From a virus, in IMG/VR virus record IMGVR_UViG_3300046501_000664, positions 1-50,516 of that record: a stretch of DNA of 50,516 nucleotides, one strand, 5' to 3'. Made by a program: the position numbers and the translations under genes. The notes under the pieces were generated by a model. The model saw only the letters and a program-made list of their open reading frames with translations, was not told the DNA's origin and searched no databases. Below are positions 17,303 to 25,992 of the stretch, piece by piece (the first letter of the stretch is position 1; each line of letters begins with the position of its first letter).

Positions 17303-17686
17303 CTACTTCCTCAGCTGGAGCGTCCAGGTCGCGCCAGCGGCGTCCTGACCAACGTTGACTACCCGCTGCCCGCCGATTGTGTCGCCCACCTTAGGCTCGA
17401 CTGGTGAGGCGACGCCCGCGACCGTCGCCACCAGTTCGCTCTGCAGCACCAGCAGCCGAACATCGGTGGTCAGGATCAGCGAACCGTCGACGTCCTTCGC
17501 CAAGTAGCTACCGAACACACCGCGCCCGCTGTAGGTGCTGGTGCTGCCCGAGTTCTGCCCGGTGGCAGGGTTGTAGACCGGCGCTTCCTTGCGCACCCCC
17601 GCAACCGGCTTCACCGCATCAGCCAGGCCGTCGGGATCGTCGAACGCCTCGGCCAGTTCGGCCTGGATCTCTTCGCGCATGCCCAT
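17303..17686 (-). CDS. Head-tail joining protein
   Basis: A 127-residue protein begins M-G-M-R-E-E-I-Q-A-E-L-A-E-A-F-D and is beta-rich after residue 35, the usual shape of small neck (stopper) proteins. It sits between a connector-like gene and the gp10-like gene with 1-2 bp spacing, so the operon is tight. The exact family is not certain. Confidence 0.72.
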   Translation of the reverse strand: MGMREEIQAELAEAFDDPDGLADAVKPVAGVRKEAPVYNPATGQNSGSTSTYSGRGVFGSYLAKDVDGSLILTTDVRLLVLQSELVATVAGVASPVEPKVGDTIGGQRVVNVGQDAAGATWTLQLRK

Positions 17687-17688
17687 AA

Positions 17689-18066
17689 CTACACCCTCTT
17701 CAGCATGAAGGTGCCAGTACGCTTAATCCAAGGCGCCAGCAGCGCCAATGCGAAGTTCTCGCCCTGCGTCATGTCGGCGGACCCAGCGGTGTAGGTCTTG
17801 CTGACGGAGGTGCCGGACTGGGCCGATACGGTCTTGCTCTGCACCTCTCGCTGAGTCGCCTTGTACAGGCCACCCTGTGCGGCCACTTTTGCGACCTGCG
17901 CGCCGGCCGTCTTGATCTCGGTCGGAACCAGATCGGGGACGGCCCGCTTAATCTTGTCCGTAAGCCAGGCATTAGCCATGGCCACGGAAAGGACCGGATC
18001 ACCGGTGCCGACCCAGTCAGGACCCAACAGGGCGTCAACGTCGGCGACGGTGATGAAGTCAGTCAT
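17689..18066 (-). CDS. Putative head-tail connector protein
   Basis: This 125-residue protein begins M-T-D-F-I-T-V-A-D-V-D-A-L-L-G and is mostly helical in its first half, as in gp6-type connector adaptors. It lies between a HeH-domain protein and the joining protein, downstream of the capsid gene. The role is inferred from order; the motif match is weak. Confidence 0.65.
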   Translation of the reverse strand: MTDFITVADVDALLGPDWVGTGDPVLSVAMANAWLTDKIKRAVPDLVPTEIKTAGAQVAKVAAQGGLYKATQREVQSKTVSAQSGTSVSKTYTAGSADMTQGENFALALLAPWIKRTGTFMLKRV

Positions 18067-18076
18067 TTGCTTGTCC

Positions 18077-18478
18077 TTATTCCTTCGGCACCAGGGCCTG
18101 CAGGTCGTCTTTCTTGGCCGACGCGTCGAACTCGATGCCTTTGGCGGTGAGCCAGGCCTTGAGGTCTGGAACGGTCATTTTCAGCGGGTCGGTTTCGGCA
18201 CTCCCGCTGCCAGGTCCAGCCTGCGCCGCTACTGCCGCTGCGATTTCTTCTTCAGAGCTGCGGGACGCATAGCCGAAAGGTGGGTAATTACTCGCCGGAT
18301 ACCCAGCCGCTACGAACTCGGCAGCGGTCGGCCCATCCTTGCGTAACTCGTCGCTCGCCACATTCCAGTCAGGGTTGCCGCCGCCGTTCCCTGAGGCGGC
18401 TGGCGCCTGCGGTCGTGCACGCAAGCGATTGATCTGCGCGAGCGTCAGCTGCTCGCCAGGCTTGATGTCGTTGCTCAT
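18077..18478 (-). CDS. HeH/SAP-like domain protein following the capsid gene
   Basis: The 133-residue protein has a C-terminal helix-extended-helix segment (about residues 100-133: M-T-V-P-D-L-K-A-W-L-T-A-K-G-I-E-F) that resembles HeH/LEM DNA-binding motifs. The middle is low-complexity and rich in Gly, Pro, Ala and Ser. The ATG at 18478 has GGGAG at a good distance; the one at 18484 touches that site. It may bind packaged DNA or the capsid interior. Confidence 0.72.
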   Translation of the reverse strand: MSNDIKPGEQLTLAQINRLRARPQAPAASGNGGGNPDWNVASDELRKDGPTAAEFVAAGYPASNYPPFGYASRSSEEEIAAAVAAQAGPGSGSAETDPLKMTVPDLKAWLTAKGIEFDASAKKDDLQALVPKE

Positions 18479-18497
18479 GGTCATCTCCCAGAGAAAC

Positions 18498-18513
18498 GGG
18501 GGCCGAGGCCCCC
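18498..18513 (-). terminator. GC-rich hairpin after the capsid gene
   Basis: A GGGGGC/GCCCCC stem with a 4-nt loop, followed on the minus strand by GTTTCTC, lies just after the capsid stop. The short T tract makes it at most a partial terminator. It would tend to raise capsid mRNA relative to downstream genes. Confidence 0.45.
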
Positions 18514-18519
18514 ATCGGC

Positions 18520-19560
18520 TTACGCGCCTTTGATTTTCAGGAACGCGATGGGCACGTTCTTCCGATCCACGACGCGGTTCCAGTTCGCAGCCTTGCGCAG
18601 GTCCGCCAGGAGCGGAGTGAACTCATCCTCAGCCGTTGCAGCACCGGTGCGACCGTTGGTGTTCGCGCGGTTGGTGATGTCGTCGCCGGTGAACTGGTAG
18701 CCGAACGGGTGCAGGATCCAGGTCTTGCGCTCCCACAGAGTTTCTACACCGCCGCCGTTACCCGCGCGAGCCTGGCGCTCGACCTCTTCAGGCACAAGTG
18801 GGCTGCCCTCGCCATACCCGAACGCACCGGCGCCGAACAGCACCGCAGTGGTGGTGATGGTGGCAGGATCGCCCGCGCTGGTAGCCGGCATATTGTCGTC
18901 CACGATGACGCGCTGCCCCATGAAGGTCGGGATAGTCAGGTTGCCTTGGCTGTCCGGGATGAAGTCGATGTCGTCGGCATCGATCATCTGCTTGTAAGCC
19001 AGAGAGTGAACAGCGATAGCCGACAACTGGCCGAACGCATCGCCCAGGGTGAAGACCGCAGCAGTAAAGCCCTGACGGGACCAGGTGCTGGCCGAACCGT
19101 CGTAGACCATATCGCCATCGTCGTTGGCGATGTTGTCAGCCAGGAGACCTACCGCCGAGGCGATCACGCGGCGCTGCCACTGGCGCTGCCAGTAGGTGCC
19201 GAAGCGATTGCGGATGCGCTGCATCGGGTTGGAGCCCGCCAGCTCGACCACCAGGTCCGCAGACGAGTAGCCCTGGTTGAGGTAGCTGATGCGAGCCTTC
19301 TGGATGCCGGAGCCCAGTTTGTTCGGCGCAGCCATGTCGGCCGGGTCGTCGTTCGAGGCGTTCGGCTCTACGGACGCATCGAGATCGCGCCAGAACGGCA
19401 CTTGGATCTCTTGGCCGCCGGTATTGGCTTTCTGATCCAGCATATCGTTGCGAACAACAACGCCGGACTCGAAAAAAGCGGTTTTTTCTGGGGTGTTTTC
19501 CGCCTGGTAGTCGGCGTACACCTCGGGGATTACTGCGTCGGAAAGGCGAGTGGTCGCCAT
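18520..19560 (-). CDS. Major capsid protein
   Basis: The 346-residue product lies after the scaffold gene and before neck genes. It begins M-A-T-T-R-L-S-D-A-V-I-P-E-V-Y and contains segments typical of this capsid family (I-P-T-F-M-G-Q-R-V-I-V-D-D and T-W-I-L-H-P-F-G-Y-Q-F). An HK97-type fold is expected from family knowledge, not shown by the sequence itself. A separate scaffold gene lies upstream and no prohead protease is evident. Confidence 0.88.
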   Translation of the reverse strand: MATTRLSDAVIPEVYADYQAENTPEKTAFFESGVVVRNDMLDQKANTGGQEIQVPFWRDLDASVEPNASNDDPADMAAPNKLGSGIQKARISYLNQGYSSADLVVELAGSNPMQRIRNRFGTYWQRQWQRRVIASAVGLLADNIANDDGDMVYDGSASTWSRQGFTAAVFTLGDAFGQLSAIAVHSLAYKQMIDADDIDFIPDSQGNLTIPTFMGQRVIVDDNMPATSAGDPATITTTAVLFGAGAFGYGEGSPLVPEEVERQARAGNGGGVETLWERKTWILHPFGYQFTGDDITNRANTNGRTGAATAEDEFTPLLADLRKAANWNRVVDRKNVPIAFLKIKGA

Positions 19561-19566
19561 AGTGTG

Positions 19567-20307
19567 TTACTCCTGTTTGGTGGCGTCGCGCAGCTGTCGG
19601 TATTTCGCCGGATCTGTCCGGTAAAGGTCAGCACGCTCGGTTTCGGTCATGTCGGAAAACTTCTTCGTGGCCTTGCCACCGTTGTCGCCGGTTGGTCCGG
19701 CCCCCTGAGCCCTTGGCCACAGGTGAGTTGCGGTTTCGCGCAGCGATTCCGCCCATTCCAGCGGGGACAGCGGCGTCTTGCCGTCCTTGCCGTAGATGAC
19801 CTCGCCATCACGGTCGGTAGCGATCGCCTCGCCGTCCTCGCTGAGTTTGAAAGTGCCCCGGGCGCGCAGGATGATGTCCTCGGCGGCCTCGGGGAGCGCA
19901 CCAGCCTTGATTGCGGCAGCGCGGATGGAGTCTGCCAGCACCTTGTCGCTGTACTTTGCGGCGAAGGCCTCAGCCTTGTCGGCCCGGGACTTTTCGGCGG
20001 TCAATTGCTTGTCGTAGTCGCCGCGCAGGCGCTCGGTGCGGCGAGTGATGACCTCGTCCAGCTTGCCTTCGGCGATGAGCTTGGTTTCTTCGTCCTGGCC
20101 GACCTTGGTCAGCAGGCCTTTCACCGCCGCAATGTCCAGGCCTTCGAACTGGGCCTTGAAGCCATCCAGCTCGGTTTTGGTGTTCTTGAGGGAGCCAAGC
20201 AGCTCGGTGTTCTTGTTCTTGAGTCCGGCGGTAGCAGCCTCTACAGCAGCTGCGATGGCGTCTTTGACGGCCGGGTTTTCAAGGTCGATCTGATTTTCGT
20301 CTGCCAC
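19567..20307 (-). CDS. Capsid scaffold protein
   Basis: A 246-residue, highly charged, Ala/Lys/Glu-rich coiled-coil protein directly precedes the capsid gene. The helical core runs from about residue 10 to 140 and the C terminus is basic (D-P-A-K-Y-R-Q-L-R-D-A-T-K-Q-E), as in phage scaffolds. A GTG at 20307 with GGGGG upstream gives the natural start A-D-E-N-Q-I-D-L-E-N; a longer frame from 20364 would begin inside a terminator hairpin. Confidence 0.85.
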   Translation of the reverse strand: MADENQIDLENPAVKDAIAAAVEAATAGLKNKNTELLGSLKNTKTELDGFKAQFEGLDIAAVKGLLTKVGQDEETKLIAEGKLDEVITRRTERLRGDYDKQLTAEKSRADKAEAFAAKYSDKVLADSIRAAAIKAGALPEAAEDIILRARGTFKLSEDGEAIATDRDGEVIYGKDGKTPLSPLEWAESLRETATHLWPRAQGAGPTGDNGGKATKKFSDMTETERADLYRTDPAKYRQLRDATKQE

Positions 20308-20348
20308 TTGGCGCACCCCCTGGGCTGGTTTTCCCGCTTTGCGGGCAT

Positions 20349-20372
20349 AAAAAAACCCCGGCATAGCCGAGG
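20349..20372 (-). terminator. Intrinsic terminator after the membrane-protein cargo gene
   Basis: On the minus strand CCTCGGC and GCCGGGG flank a TAT loop and are followed by seven T residues. It separates the 20414-21160 gene from the scaffold gene. Confidence 0.75.
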
Positions 20373-20413
20373 TCTGTAGTGATGGTAGGTGAATGAATTC
20401 GACGAGCGTTGTC

Positions 20414-21160
20414 CTAGTGCGCAGAGGGGTCCAAGCTATTGCTTCTCATTTGCTCGAGGTCTTTTCTAAGGTATTCCCTCTTTGCCTCTAGGTCCTTCGA
20501 GTGATCCTCAATAACAAGCGAAAAAAGGTTGCGCAGCAAAGCTGGGGGCAGGTGATGCTTAATATCCGAGTGGGCTGTGCGTATCAGTAATTCACCCTCA
20601 CGCTCAGAGCACAATCTCAGTTCCGAGAAAAACTTCTCCGCCTCCACCTTGTTGTAGATGCTGGGCGTTATCTGTGCGCCTTCCAAATCCCGAATTACTG
20701 AATCGGATAATCGGAAGCCGAGTCTTCGAAAGTGGTCCCTACTCACGTCAATGAGCGTCATCACTCCCCCGCGCTCGATCTTATTTGGGAAGCTAACGCC
20801 CAATCCGACAAAGTCAGAAAGCTCAAACGCCCTGGACTTTCCGTCGTAAAGAATGCATGCGGAGAGCACCGTGGCAGGGATAATGCCTTCAGAAACGATT
20901 TGTATCTTGAGGAACCATTCGCCCTCAGCAAAGATTATCCGGCACCTCGCTTTCTCCCTCTCCTGCTGCTTATGTGACTGCCAAAGCGCTACACATACAG
21001 CCAACAAGGCACCCACCCCAGAAACCCAACTTCCAGCTATGTTCCAATCCCACACGAATGATACGGTGGATACCGGATTCAAATTGATTCCAGCAGTTAG
21101 CCCGATCATTCCCGAGATGAGGCACGCGACGGCTATCACCAAGCCGGTGATCCAATTCAT
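20414..21160 (-). CDS. Two-helix membrane protein, cargo gene in the head operon
   Basis: The 248-residue protein has two N-terminal membrane segments (about residues 3-24 and 40-62) and a soluble C-terminal region ending in a charged helix (E-A-K-R-E-Y-L-R-K-D-L-E-Q-M). Its base composition is visibly more AT-rich than the flanking head genes. A terminator follows it, and no standard head gene is expected between scaffold and adaptor. It has a GGAG site 8 nt before the ATG. I recognise no domain; a membrane-based exclusion or host-modifying role is possible. Confidence 0.75.
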   Translation of the reverse strand: MNWITGLVIAVACLISGMIGLTAGINLNPVSTVSFVWDWNIAGSWVSGVGALLAVCVALWQSHKQQEREKARCRIIFAEGEWFLKIQIVSEGIIPATVLSACILYDGKSRAFELSDFVGLGVSFPNKIERGGVMTLIDVSRDHFRRLGFRLSDSVIRDLEGAQITPSIYNKVEAEKFFSELRLCSEREGELLIRTAHSDIKHHLPPALLRNLFSLVIEDHSKDLEAKREYLRKDLEQMRSNSLDPSAH

Positions 21161-21216
21161 AGCCCATCTCCATACGAAAATGGAACCTTATATCAGGTGG
21201 CGATAGGCCTCTTCAA

Positions 21217-21705
21217 TTACCTAGCCCAAGCGACTTTCAGGCCGCGCATCAGCAAGCAGTCAGCAAACTGCGTCCTGCTTTCCACCCATAGCGGCGGATG
21301 ATTACGGTGATCAGCAGTGCTGCGCGTCAGCGGTACTCGCCTCTTGCCGTCAAATGAATGCGTTGGTTCCCGCAACTCTATCCCTTTATCGGCCGCGTAG
21401 AGCTCAATGGCCAGCATCACCTGGCCATGCCGGATGCCGTAGGGGATCAACGTCTTGCTCAGGAATTCCCCGGCGAGGACGATCCCGTCGCGGGGCCACG
21501 CCAAAGGCTGGCGGTCCGAAGCGGGCCTGCCCTTCCACTGCATCGCGCCCATGGCCTGCGCAGCTTTCAGCAGATACTCGGCCCGGCCGGCTTCGTCAGT
21601 TGGTACTGGGAACCCGTAGTAGTCGCCATGGAACCGTAGCGCGTCCGTGTCGGTGTAACTGTTCGCCTCAGGGTTGTCGCCCTTTCCGTGCTCGACGATG
21701 ATCAT
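21217..21705 (-). CDS. Head-tail adaptor (DnaT-like phage family)
   Basis: The 162-residue product has the pattern of the DnaT_2-type head-tail connectors: an N-terminal E-A-N-S-Y-T-D segment, a central Q-P-L-A-W-P-R motif and a following helical region. Despite the family name it is a structural connector in siphophages. It sits next to head morphogenesis and portal genes, as expected. Confidence 0.75.
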   Translation of the reverse strand: MIIVEHGKGDNPEANSYTDTDALRFHGDYYGFPVPTDEAGRAEYLLKAAQAMGAMQWKGRPASDRQPLAWPRDGIVLAGEFLSKTLIPYGIRHGQVMLAIELYAADKGIELREPTHSFDGKRRVPLTRSTADHRNHPPLWVESRTQFADCLLMRGLKVAWAR

Positions 21706-21729
21706 GGCGCGCCCTGGTGTGGTGGGCGG

Positions 21730-22824
21730 TCAGTTTACACCGGCTCGCTCGAACATTTTCGGCTCGAGCGCTTTCATCTGCTCAAGCGTCAGCGGCTTGA
21801 AGTTGGTGCTGAGCTGCAGCGCCGCGAACTTGTCGGGCGTCAGGCCGCCACTCCGAAACAGCTTCCCGCGCACCGGGCCCAAGGCCGCATCCTGAAAGCT
21901 GGCCGGCTGGGTCGCAAGCCAGTCGTAATAGCCCAGGCCTGCATCGACCTGCCCGCCTCCCGAATCGCCAACCGATGCCCGGGTGGCGCCTTTGGAGAAC
22001 GCCGCCGACAACCTGGTGCTGGGCACTGTGGTCGACCGGCAGTTAATGTGCGCTGGCGGCAGAGGGCCCTTGCCCAATTCGAACACCCGACCGTCCAGGC
22101 TCTTGCACTGGGCGCTGGTCTTCTTGTCGAGGGTCGAAACCCAGCGGTAGCCCAGTACCACGTCCTGATTGGCTTTCAGCGTCTCCATTCGCGCGGTGGT
22201 GGCCACATGCTGGATAGCAGTCTGCACCACAGCCCTGGCATTACGGTTGCTGACGGCCAGGACGCCGTCGTTGAAATTCTGTTCAGCCGTGCCGCGGATC
22301 GCCTTCACGATCTCGGCATTGGTCTGGCCCTGAGCGAAGCCCAGTCGGATGGCGTTGGTAACCCGCATCGTCTCCGACCGCGTCCAGCCGCTGATGAAGG
22401 GCTTCAGCAGCTTCCCGCCATCGAGGCCGGTGACCTGCAGCGGGTAGGCGAAGACTGCGGCCCGGATCATCGCGTTGGTCGGCACCACGGTGTCGATGGA
22501 CAGCGCATGCCCGAGGCTGTTGGCCTCGAACGTGGACTCGTACAGCGCGATGTCGACTAGGTCGGCCTGCACCACGTCGCTGTAGGCGTTGTAGATGTCC
22601 AGCAGCTTACCGTCGACGCGCGCCAGGAACTCTTCCAAGCGCTGCCGGCTGTAGGTGGTCAATTCCTTGCGGGTCAGCTGATCACGTACGACGGTGTCGA
22701 TCTGGCGCAGGTACTTCTCGAACTTCTTCACCTCGCCGGCTTTGAGCCGCTCCAGCATGACGCTATGCCGCGTCGTCTGCTCCAGCAGTTGGCTGTCGGG
22801 GTTGAGCGTCGGTATCGCTGCCAT
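21730..22824 (-). CDS. Head morphogenesis protein (Mu gpF / SPP1 gp7-like)
   Basis: The 364-residue product has a helical N-terminal half and the typical C-terminal core with R-W-V-S-T-L-D-K-K-T-S-A-Q-C and P-P-A-H-I-N-C-R-S-T, two cysteine-containing blocks conserved in phage Mu F-like minor head proteins. It overlaps the portal gene by 62 nt. It binds the portal and is a minor capsid or ejected protein in related phages. Confidence 0.9.
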   Translation of the reverse strand: MAAIPTLNPDSQLLEQTTRHSVMLERLKAGEVKKFEKYLRQIDTVVRDQLTRKELTTYSRQRLEEFLARVDGKLLDIYNAYSDVVQADLVDIALYESTFEANSLGHALSIDTVVPTNAMIRAAVFAYPLQVTGLDGGKLLKPFISGWTRSETMRVTNAIRLGFAQGQTNAEIVKAIRGTAEQNFNDGVLAVSNRNARAVVQTAIQHVATTARMETLKANQDVVLGYRWVSTLDKKTSAQCKSLDGRVFELGKGPLPPAHINCRSTTVPSTRLSAAFSKGATRASVGDSGGGQVDAGLGYYDWLATQPASFQDAALGPVRGKLFRSGGLTPDKFAALQLSTNFKPLTLEQMKALEPKMFERAGVN

Positions 22825-24205
22825 CGTTCTGGTCCAGGTTCAGGCCGCGGGCCTGGTCAGTTTCTTCGCTGACCAGCGTGGCTTCTTCGTCGTAGGCCCG
22901 TTCCGGCAGCTTCCCGGTGGTCAGGTACTGCCAATAGGTGTCCCAACTGATGCCGCCGGCGGCCACAGCCTTCTGGAGTTCTGCCAGCACCTGAGCATCC
23001 ACTTCAGGGATGATGAATTCAGGCTTCACCGTGAAGGTGACATCATTAGGGTTGTAGCCGGTCCATTCAGCGGCGTACCGCAACCCCTGCTCAATGGCAG
23101 CAGCTACCGTAATGACAATGCTGTGGAGAGTGGCGTGCTGGTCGTTCTGCCGGGTCTTGCGGGCTTCGCCCGACTCAGTGCTGCTCGCATCCATCACCTT
23201 GGCACCAGCCTCCAGCGCAGCGTTCTTCTGATCTTCCATAGCCTGGCGAACAGCTTCAATGCCAGCGCCCTGGAACTCCAGGTAGCCGCATGAACCGTTC
23301 GGACCAAGATCCCAAGCGGCCGACGGCCCGGTGACGCTTAGTTCGACAGAATCATCCAGGCCTGCGACCCACGGCTGTGGGTGGCTGGTCTGGTGCAGCG
23401 CGGTGAAGTAGTCAGCACTGAGCTGGTATGACTTCACCGCTGCACGTGCCATGGTTAACAACGGGACCTCATCGACGTCTGGGGAGTTATCGGTGGAGCC
23501 GCCGTAGATGACCGGTAGATAGCCCAGGCCGCGCACCAACTGGTTGTTGTTACCGATGGTACCCAGCGGGCGTTCGTCTTCGATCAGTACACCGCCCTCG
23601 TCGCGCACCGCGGTGTAACAGACGGTGCCGATCATGTAGAACTCACGGTAGACGGTCACGCGCTCATGGCTGTAGCGGTCCTCTCCCCTCTTCCTGAACT
23701 CCCTGAACACGGCCAGCACCAGATCCTGCCGGCCGCCTTGGTCGGCAGTGTCCCAGTTGATCGCGTTGCGGGTGGCGTACGTCGAGAAATAGGGCTTGCC
23801 GCTGTCGTCGACGTTCACCACCAGCGGCACGCGCCCGTGGGAAACCGTCTGGCGCACCATGCGCAGGAACAGCTGCTTGAGGTCGAAGCCGTCGGCGGTG
23901 GCGTTGTCTTCAAGCTCCTTCAAACCGGATGGCAGGCTGATCTCTGGGATAAGCCGGGAGACCAGCCCCATCATCGAGCGCAGCGAATCGCGCACCCAGT
24001 GCTCGTACTGTGCCCGATCGCGGTAGTTGCAGTACAGGTAGGCATTGCCTACCGCGTCGAGCTTCTCCGCTTCGACCATCCCGGATGGCTTGGGCAGGTA
24101 CTTCTCGTTGCCGGTGATGGCGCATTCGCCTTCGAGCGCGTCGTCCATCATCTGCCACTCGGGCAGGTGAGCGTCGTACTCGGGGTTGGTAGATTGCACT
24201 GGCAT
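22763..24205 (-). CDS. Portal protein (DUF4055 type)
   Basis: The 480-residue protein starts M-P-V-Q-S-T-N-P-E-Y and carries a mixed alpha/beta body with a long C-terminal helical crown region, ending in an acidic Asp/Gln-rich tail. Motifs such as G-R-V-P-L-V-V-N-V-D and L-G-Y-L-P-V-I-Y-G-G fit the DUF4055 portal family. Its start abuts the terminase stop. It forms the dodecameric vertex ring for DNA entry and tail attachment. Confidence 0.88.
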   Translation of the reverse strand: MPVQSTNPEYDAHLPEWQMMDDALEGECAITGNEKYLPKPSGMVEAEKLDAVGNAYLYCNYRDRAQYEHWVRDSLRSMMGLVSRLIPEISLPSGLKELEDNATADGFDLKQLFLRMVRQTVSHGRVPLVVNVDDSGKPYFSTYATRNAINWDTADQGGRQDLVLAVFREFRKRGEDRYSHERVTVYREFYMIGTVCYTAVRDEGGVLIEDERPLGTIGNNNQLVRGLGYLPVIYGGSTDNSPDVDEVPLLTMARAAVKSYQLSADYFTALHQTSHPQPWVAGLDDSVELSVTGPSAAWDLGPNGSCGYLEFQGAGIEAVRQAMEDQKNAALEAGAKVMDASSTESGEARKTRQNDQHATLHSIVITVAAAIEQGLRYAAEWTGYNPNDVTFTVKPEFIIPEVDAQVLAELQKAVAAGGISWDTYWQYLTTGKLPERAYDEEATLVSEETDQARGLNLDQNDGSDTDAQPRQPTAGADDAA

Positions 24206-25524
24206 CAGGCCAAGCCTCCAATACGGCGAGTTCCGCCTGTGCGTGTCTTGATCGGGTAGCGCTTGGAAATGAAGTAGCCGGGAGCGTCCACCAGGTGGTC
24301 GTAGCCGGCCTTCTTGTCAGGCTCGCCCTTGTCTGTGTATATCTGGCGTTCCAGGCACTGCGTGTACTTCGGGCACTGGTCCACGTTCACCAAGTAGCGG
24401 TGCTCGCCGTAGGTGTTCGCGAACATCGCGCACATGGCGTTGACCCGGTCCTTCACTGCAGGGTTTGTTGAGTCCACCACGACGGTGAAGCCCGCCTTCT
24501 TGAGCAGCGACAGGTCAGACTCGCTCGCGCTCTTGCTGCTGGTGTTCTGGCCACTGGCGTCTGGGTAGATCGCAATGCTGTGGTCGGGAAAGCGAAGCTT
24601 GATCTTCTCGATCATCTCCGGCGTGTCGCGCACCTCGGAGAATTCGCTTAGCGCCAGGGGCAGGTCGTCACGGATGACGTGCACCACGGCCGCCATCTTC
24701 ATGACGTTGAAGTCCATGCCGATGTGCAGCGCCTCGCCGCGCTTGATCGTCTCGCTGGTGCGGTTCCTCTCACGGTTGAACGTGTAGTACACAACACCCT
24801 GATAGTTTTCGAAGCTGGCCTCGTATTCCTGCCGGAAGGTGCGCGGGTCCATCTTGCGACGGGCCGCCTCCAATTCCTCGGCCGGGACGTTGCCACCGTC
24901 GAGCGAGGTGTAAAGCCAACTCTTGTGGTCAGGCTCATGGCCTGGCCGGCCATCAAGATACGTGTCGTAGCAGTGGTTGAAGCCCTTCGGTGTGCCGATC
25001 CGCAGCGCGTGGCCGCCCTTGCGCATGCCCACGCCCGGGATTGCGTACTGACAGGTCGAGAGCATCGGCCGCAGGACTTCTTCCCAAGCCTCCCACGGGC
25101 AGTCCGCCCATTCATCCACCAGGACAAAGAACAGACCTGAACCCCGCAGGTTGTCGTAGTTGTCGAGCCCCACCACGCGCATGACATGGCCGGACTTGAG
25201 GGTGATCGAGCATTCGGTCTCGTTCGGCCGGTGTGCGCGCCATGCTTCCGGGATCGCCTGCTTTAGGCGGCGCCAGAACACGCGTTTGGCCTGCTTGAAC
25301 GTCGGCGCGCCGTACCAGATCTCGTCCTCGACGCTTACGCCCCACTCCGCAGCCAGGCGGGCCGCACGGCGCATCTCTGCCTTGCCGAGGAAGGTCTTGC
25401 CGAACCGACGGCCGCAGACCGCATCACGAAAACGCGCTTCAGGCTGGAACCCCCACACGTAGATGTTCGCCTGCTTCGGCGTCAGTTTGACCGGCGCGTC
25501 ATAGGTACGGGGTAGTCGGGACAT
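24205..25524 (-). CDS. terL: Terminase large subunit
   Basis: The 439-residue protein has a Walker A block C-G-R-R-F-G-K-T (residues 37-44), a Walker B block L-F-F-V-L-V-D-E-W-A-D (D137/E138) and a C-terminal RNase H-like nuclease with acidic residues in H-I-G-M-D-F-N-V, Y-P-D-A-S-G and D-H-L-V-D-A. It packages DNA through the portal and cuts concatemers. The ATG at 25524 was preferred to a start at 25584 because the extra residues are encoded within the small subunit gene. No cos or pac site can be named from sequence alone. Confidence 0.95.
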   Translation of the reverse strand: MSRLPRTYDAPVKLTPKQANIYVWGFQPEARFRDAVCGRRFGKTFLGKAEMRRAARLAAEWGVSVEDEIWYGAPTFKQAKRVFWRRLKQAIPEAWRAHRPNETECSITLKSGHVMRVVGLDNYDNLRGSGLFFVLVDEWADCPWEAWEEVLRPMLSTCQYAIPGVGMRKGGHALRIGTPKGFNHCYDTYLDGRPGHEPDHKSWLYTSLDGGNVPAEELEAARRKMDPRTFRQEYEASFENYQGVVYYTFNRERNRTSETIKRGEALHIGMDFNVMKMAAVVHVIRDDLPLALSEFSEVRDTPEMIEKIKLRFPDHSIAIYPDASGQNTSSKSASESDLSLLKKAGFTVVVDSTNPAVKDRVNAMCAMFANTYGEHRYLVNVDQCPKYTQCLERQIYTDKGEPDKKAGYDHLVDAPGYFISKRYPIKTRTGGTRRIGGLA

Positions 25525-25975
25525 TCTCGTCTGGCTCCAGCGTGTACTCCGCAACTGCATGCGGCTGGTCGGCCTGGGAGCCAAGGGGCTTTTCAGGTTC
25601 GAGGCGGCGGTTCACGAATACGTCACCGACCTCTTTGGCAGCCTGCTCCAATAGCTGGGCAGTCAGTGCCATGTTCTTCATGTTCTCGGCTCGCTCAGCC
25701 ATGCGACCCAGCGTTCTCAGCCGGTGCGCCCGGTTGGCGATCGGGATATCCAGCGTCTCTTCTCGGAAGCGCTTGCGGGCGGCGTGGAACAGGTCAGCCC
25801 ATGTCTTGCCGAGTCGCTGCCCGGCGAACTTTGTCGGGTCGTGTGATTCGCACTGCTGGCGGGTGATCTCGATCCCGAATTCTGTCTTGACCTGTGTAAC
25901 CACCTGGGAAGGCGTATCAAAGCAGGCCAGAGCCTGAACAATGAAGGCTTTGACCTCGCTTCGTAGTACTGCCAT
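25499..25975 (-). CDS. terS: Terminase small subunit (DUF2280)
   Basis: The 158-residue product starts M-A-V-L-R-S-E-V-K-A-F-I-V-Q-A-L-A and continues with a C-F-D-T-P-S-Q-V helix-turn-helix, the pattern of the DUF2280 family found beside large terminases in Pseudomonas and Acinetobacter phages. It overlaps terL by 26 nt. It recognises the packaging start site and regulates the motor. Confidence 0.9.
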   Translation of the reverse strand: MAVLRSEVKAFIVQALACFDTPSQVVTQVKTEFGIEITRQQCESHDPTKFAGQRLGKTWADLFHAARKRFREETLDIPIANRAHRLRTLGRMAERAENMKNMALTAQLLEQAAKEVGDVFVNRRLEPEKPLGSQADQPHAVAEYTLEPDENVPTTPYL

Positions 25976-25992
25976 ATGGTTGACACCTGTCG

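Noticed and set aside
18709-20379. A 556-codon plus-strand frame opposite the capsid and scaffold genes
   Set aside because: It is a GC-driven shadow of genes on the minus strand, with no ribosome site and no recognisable domain.
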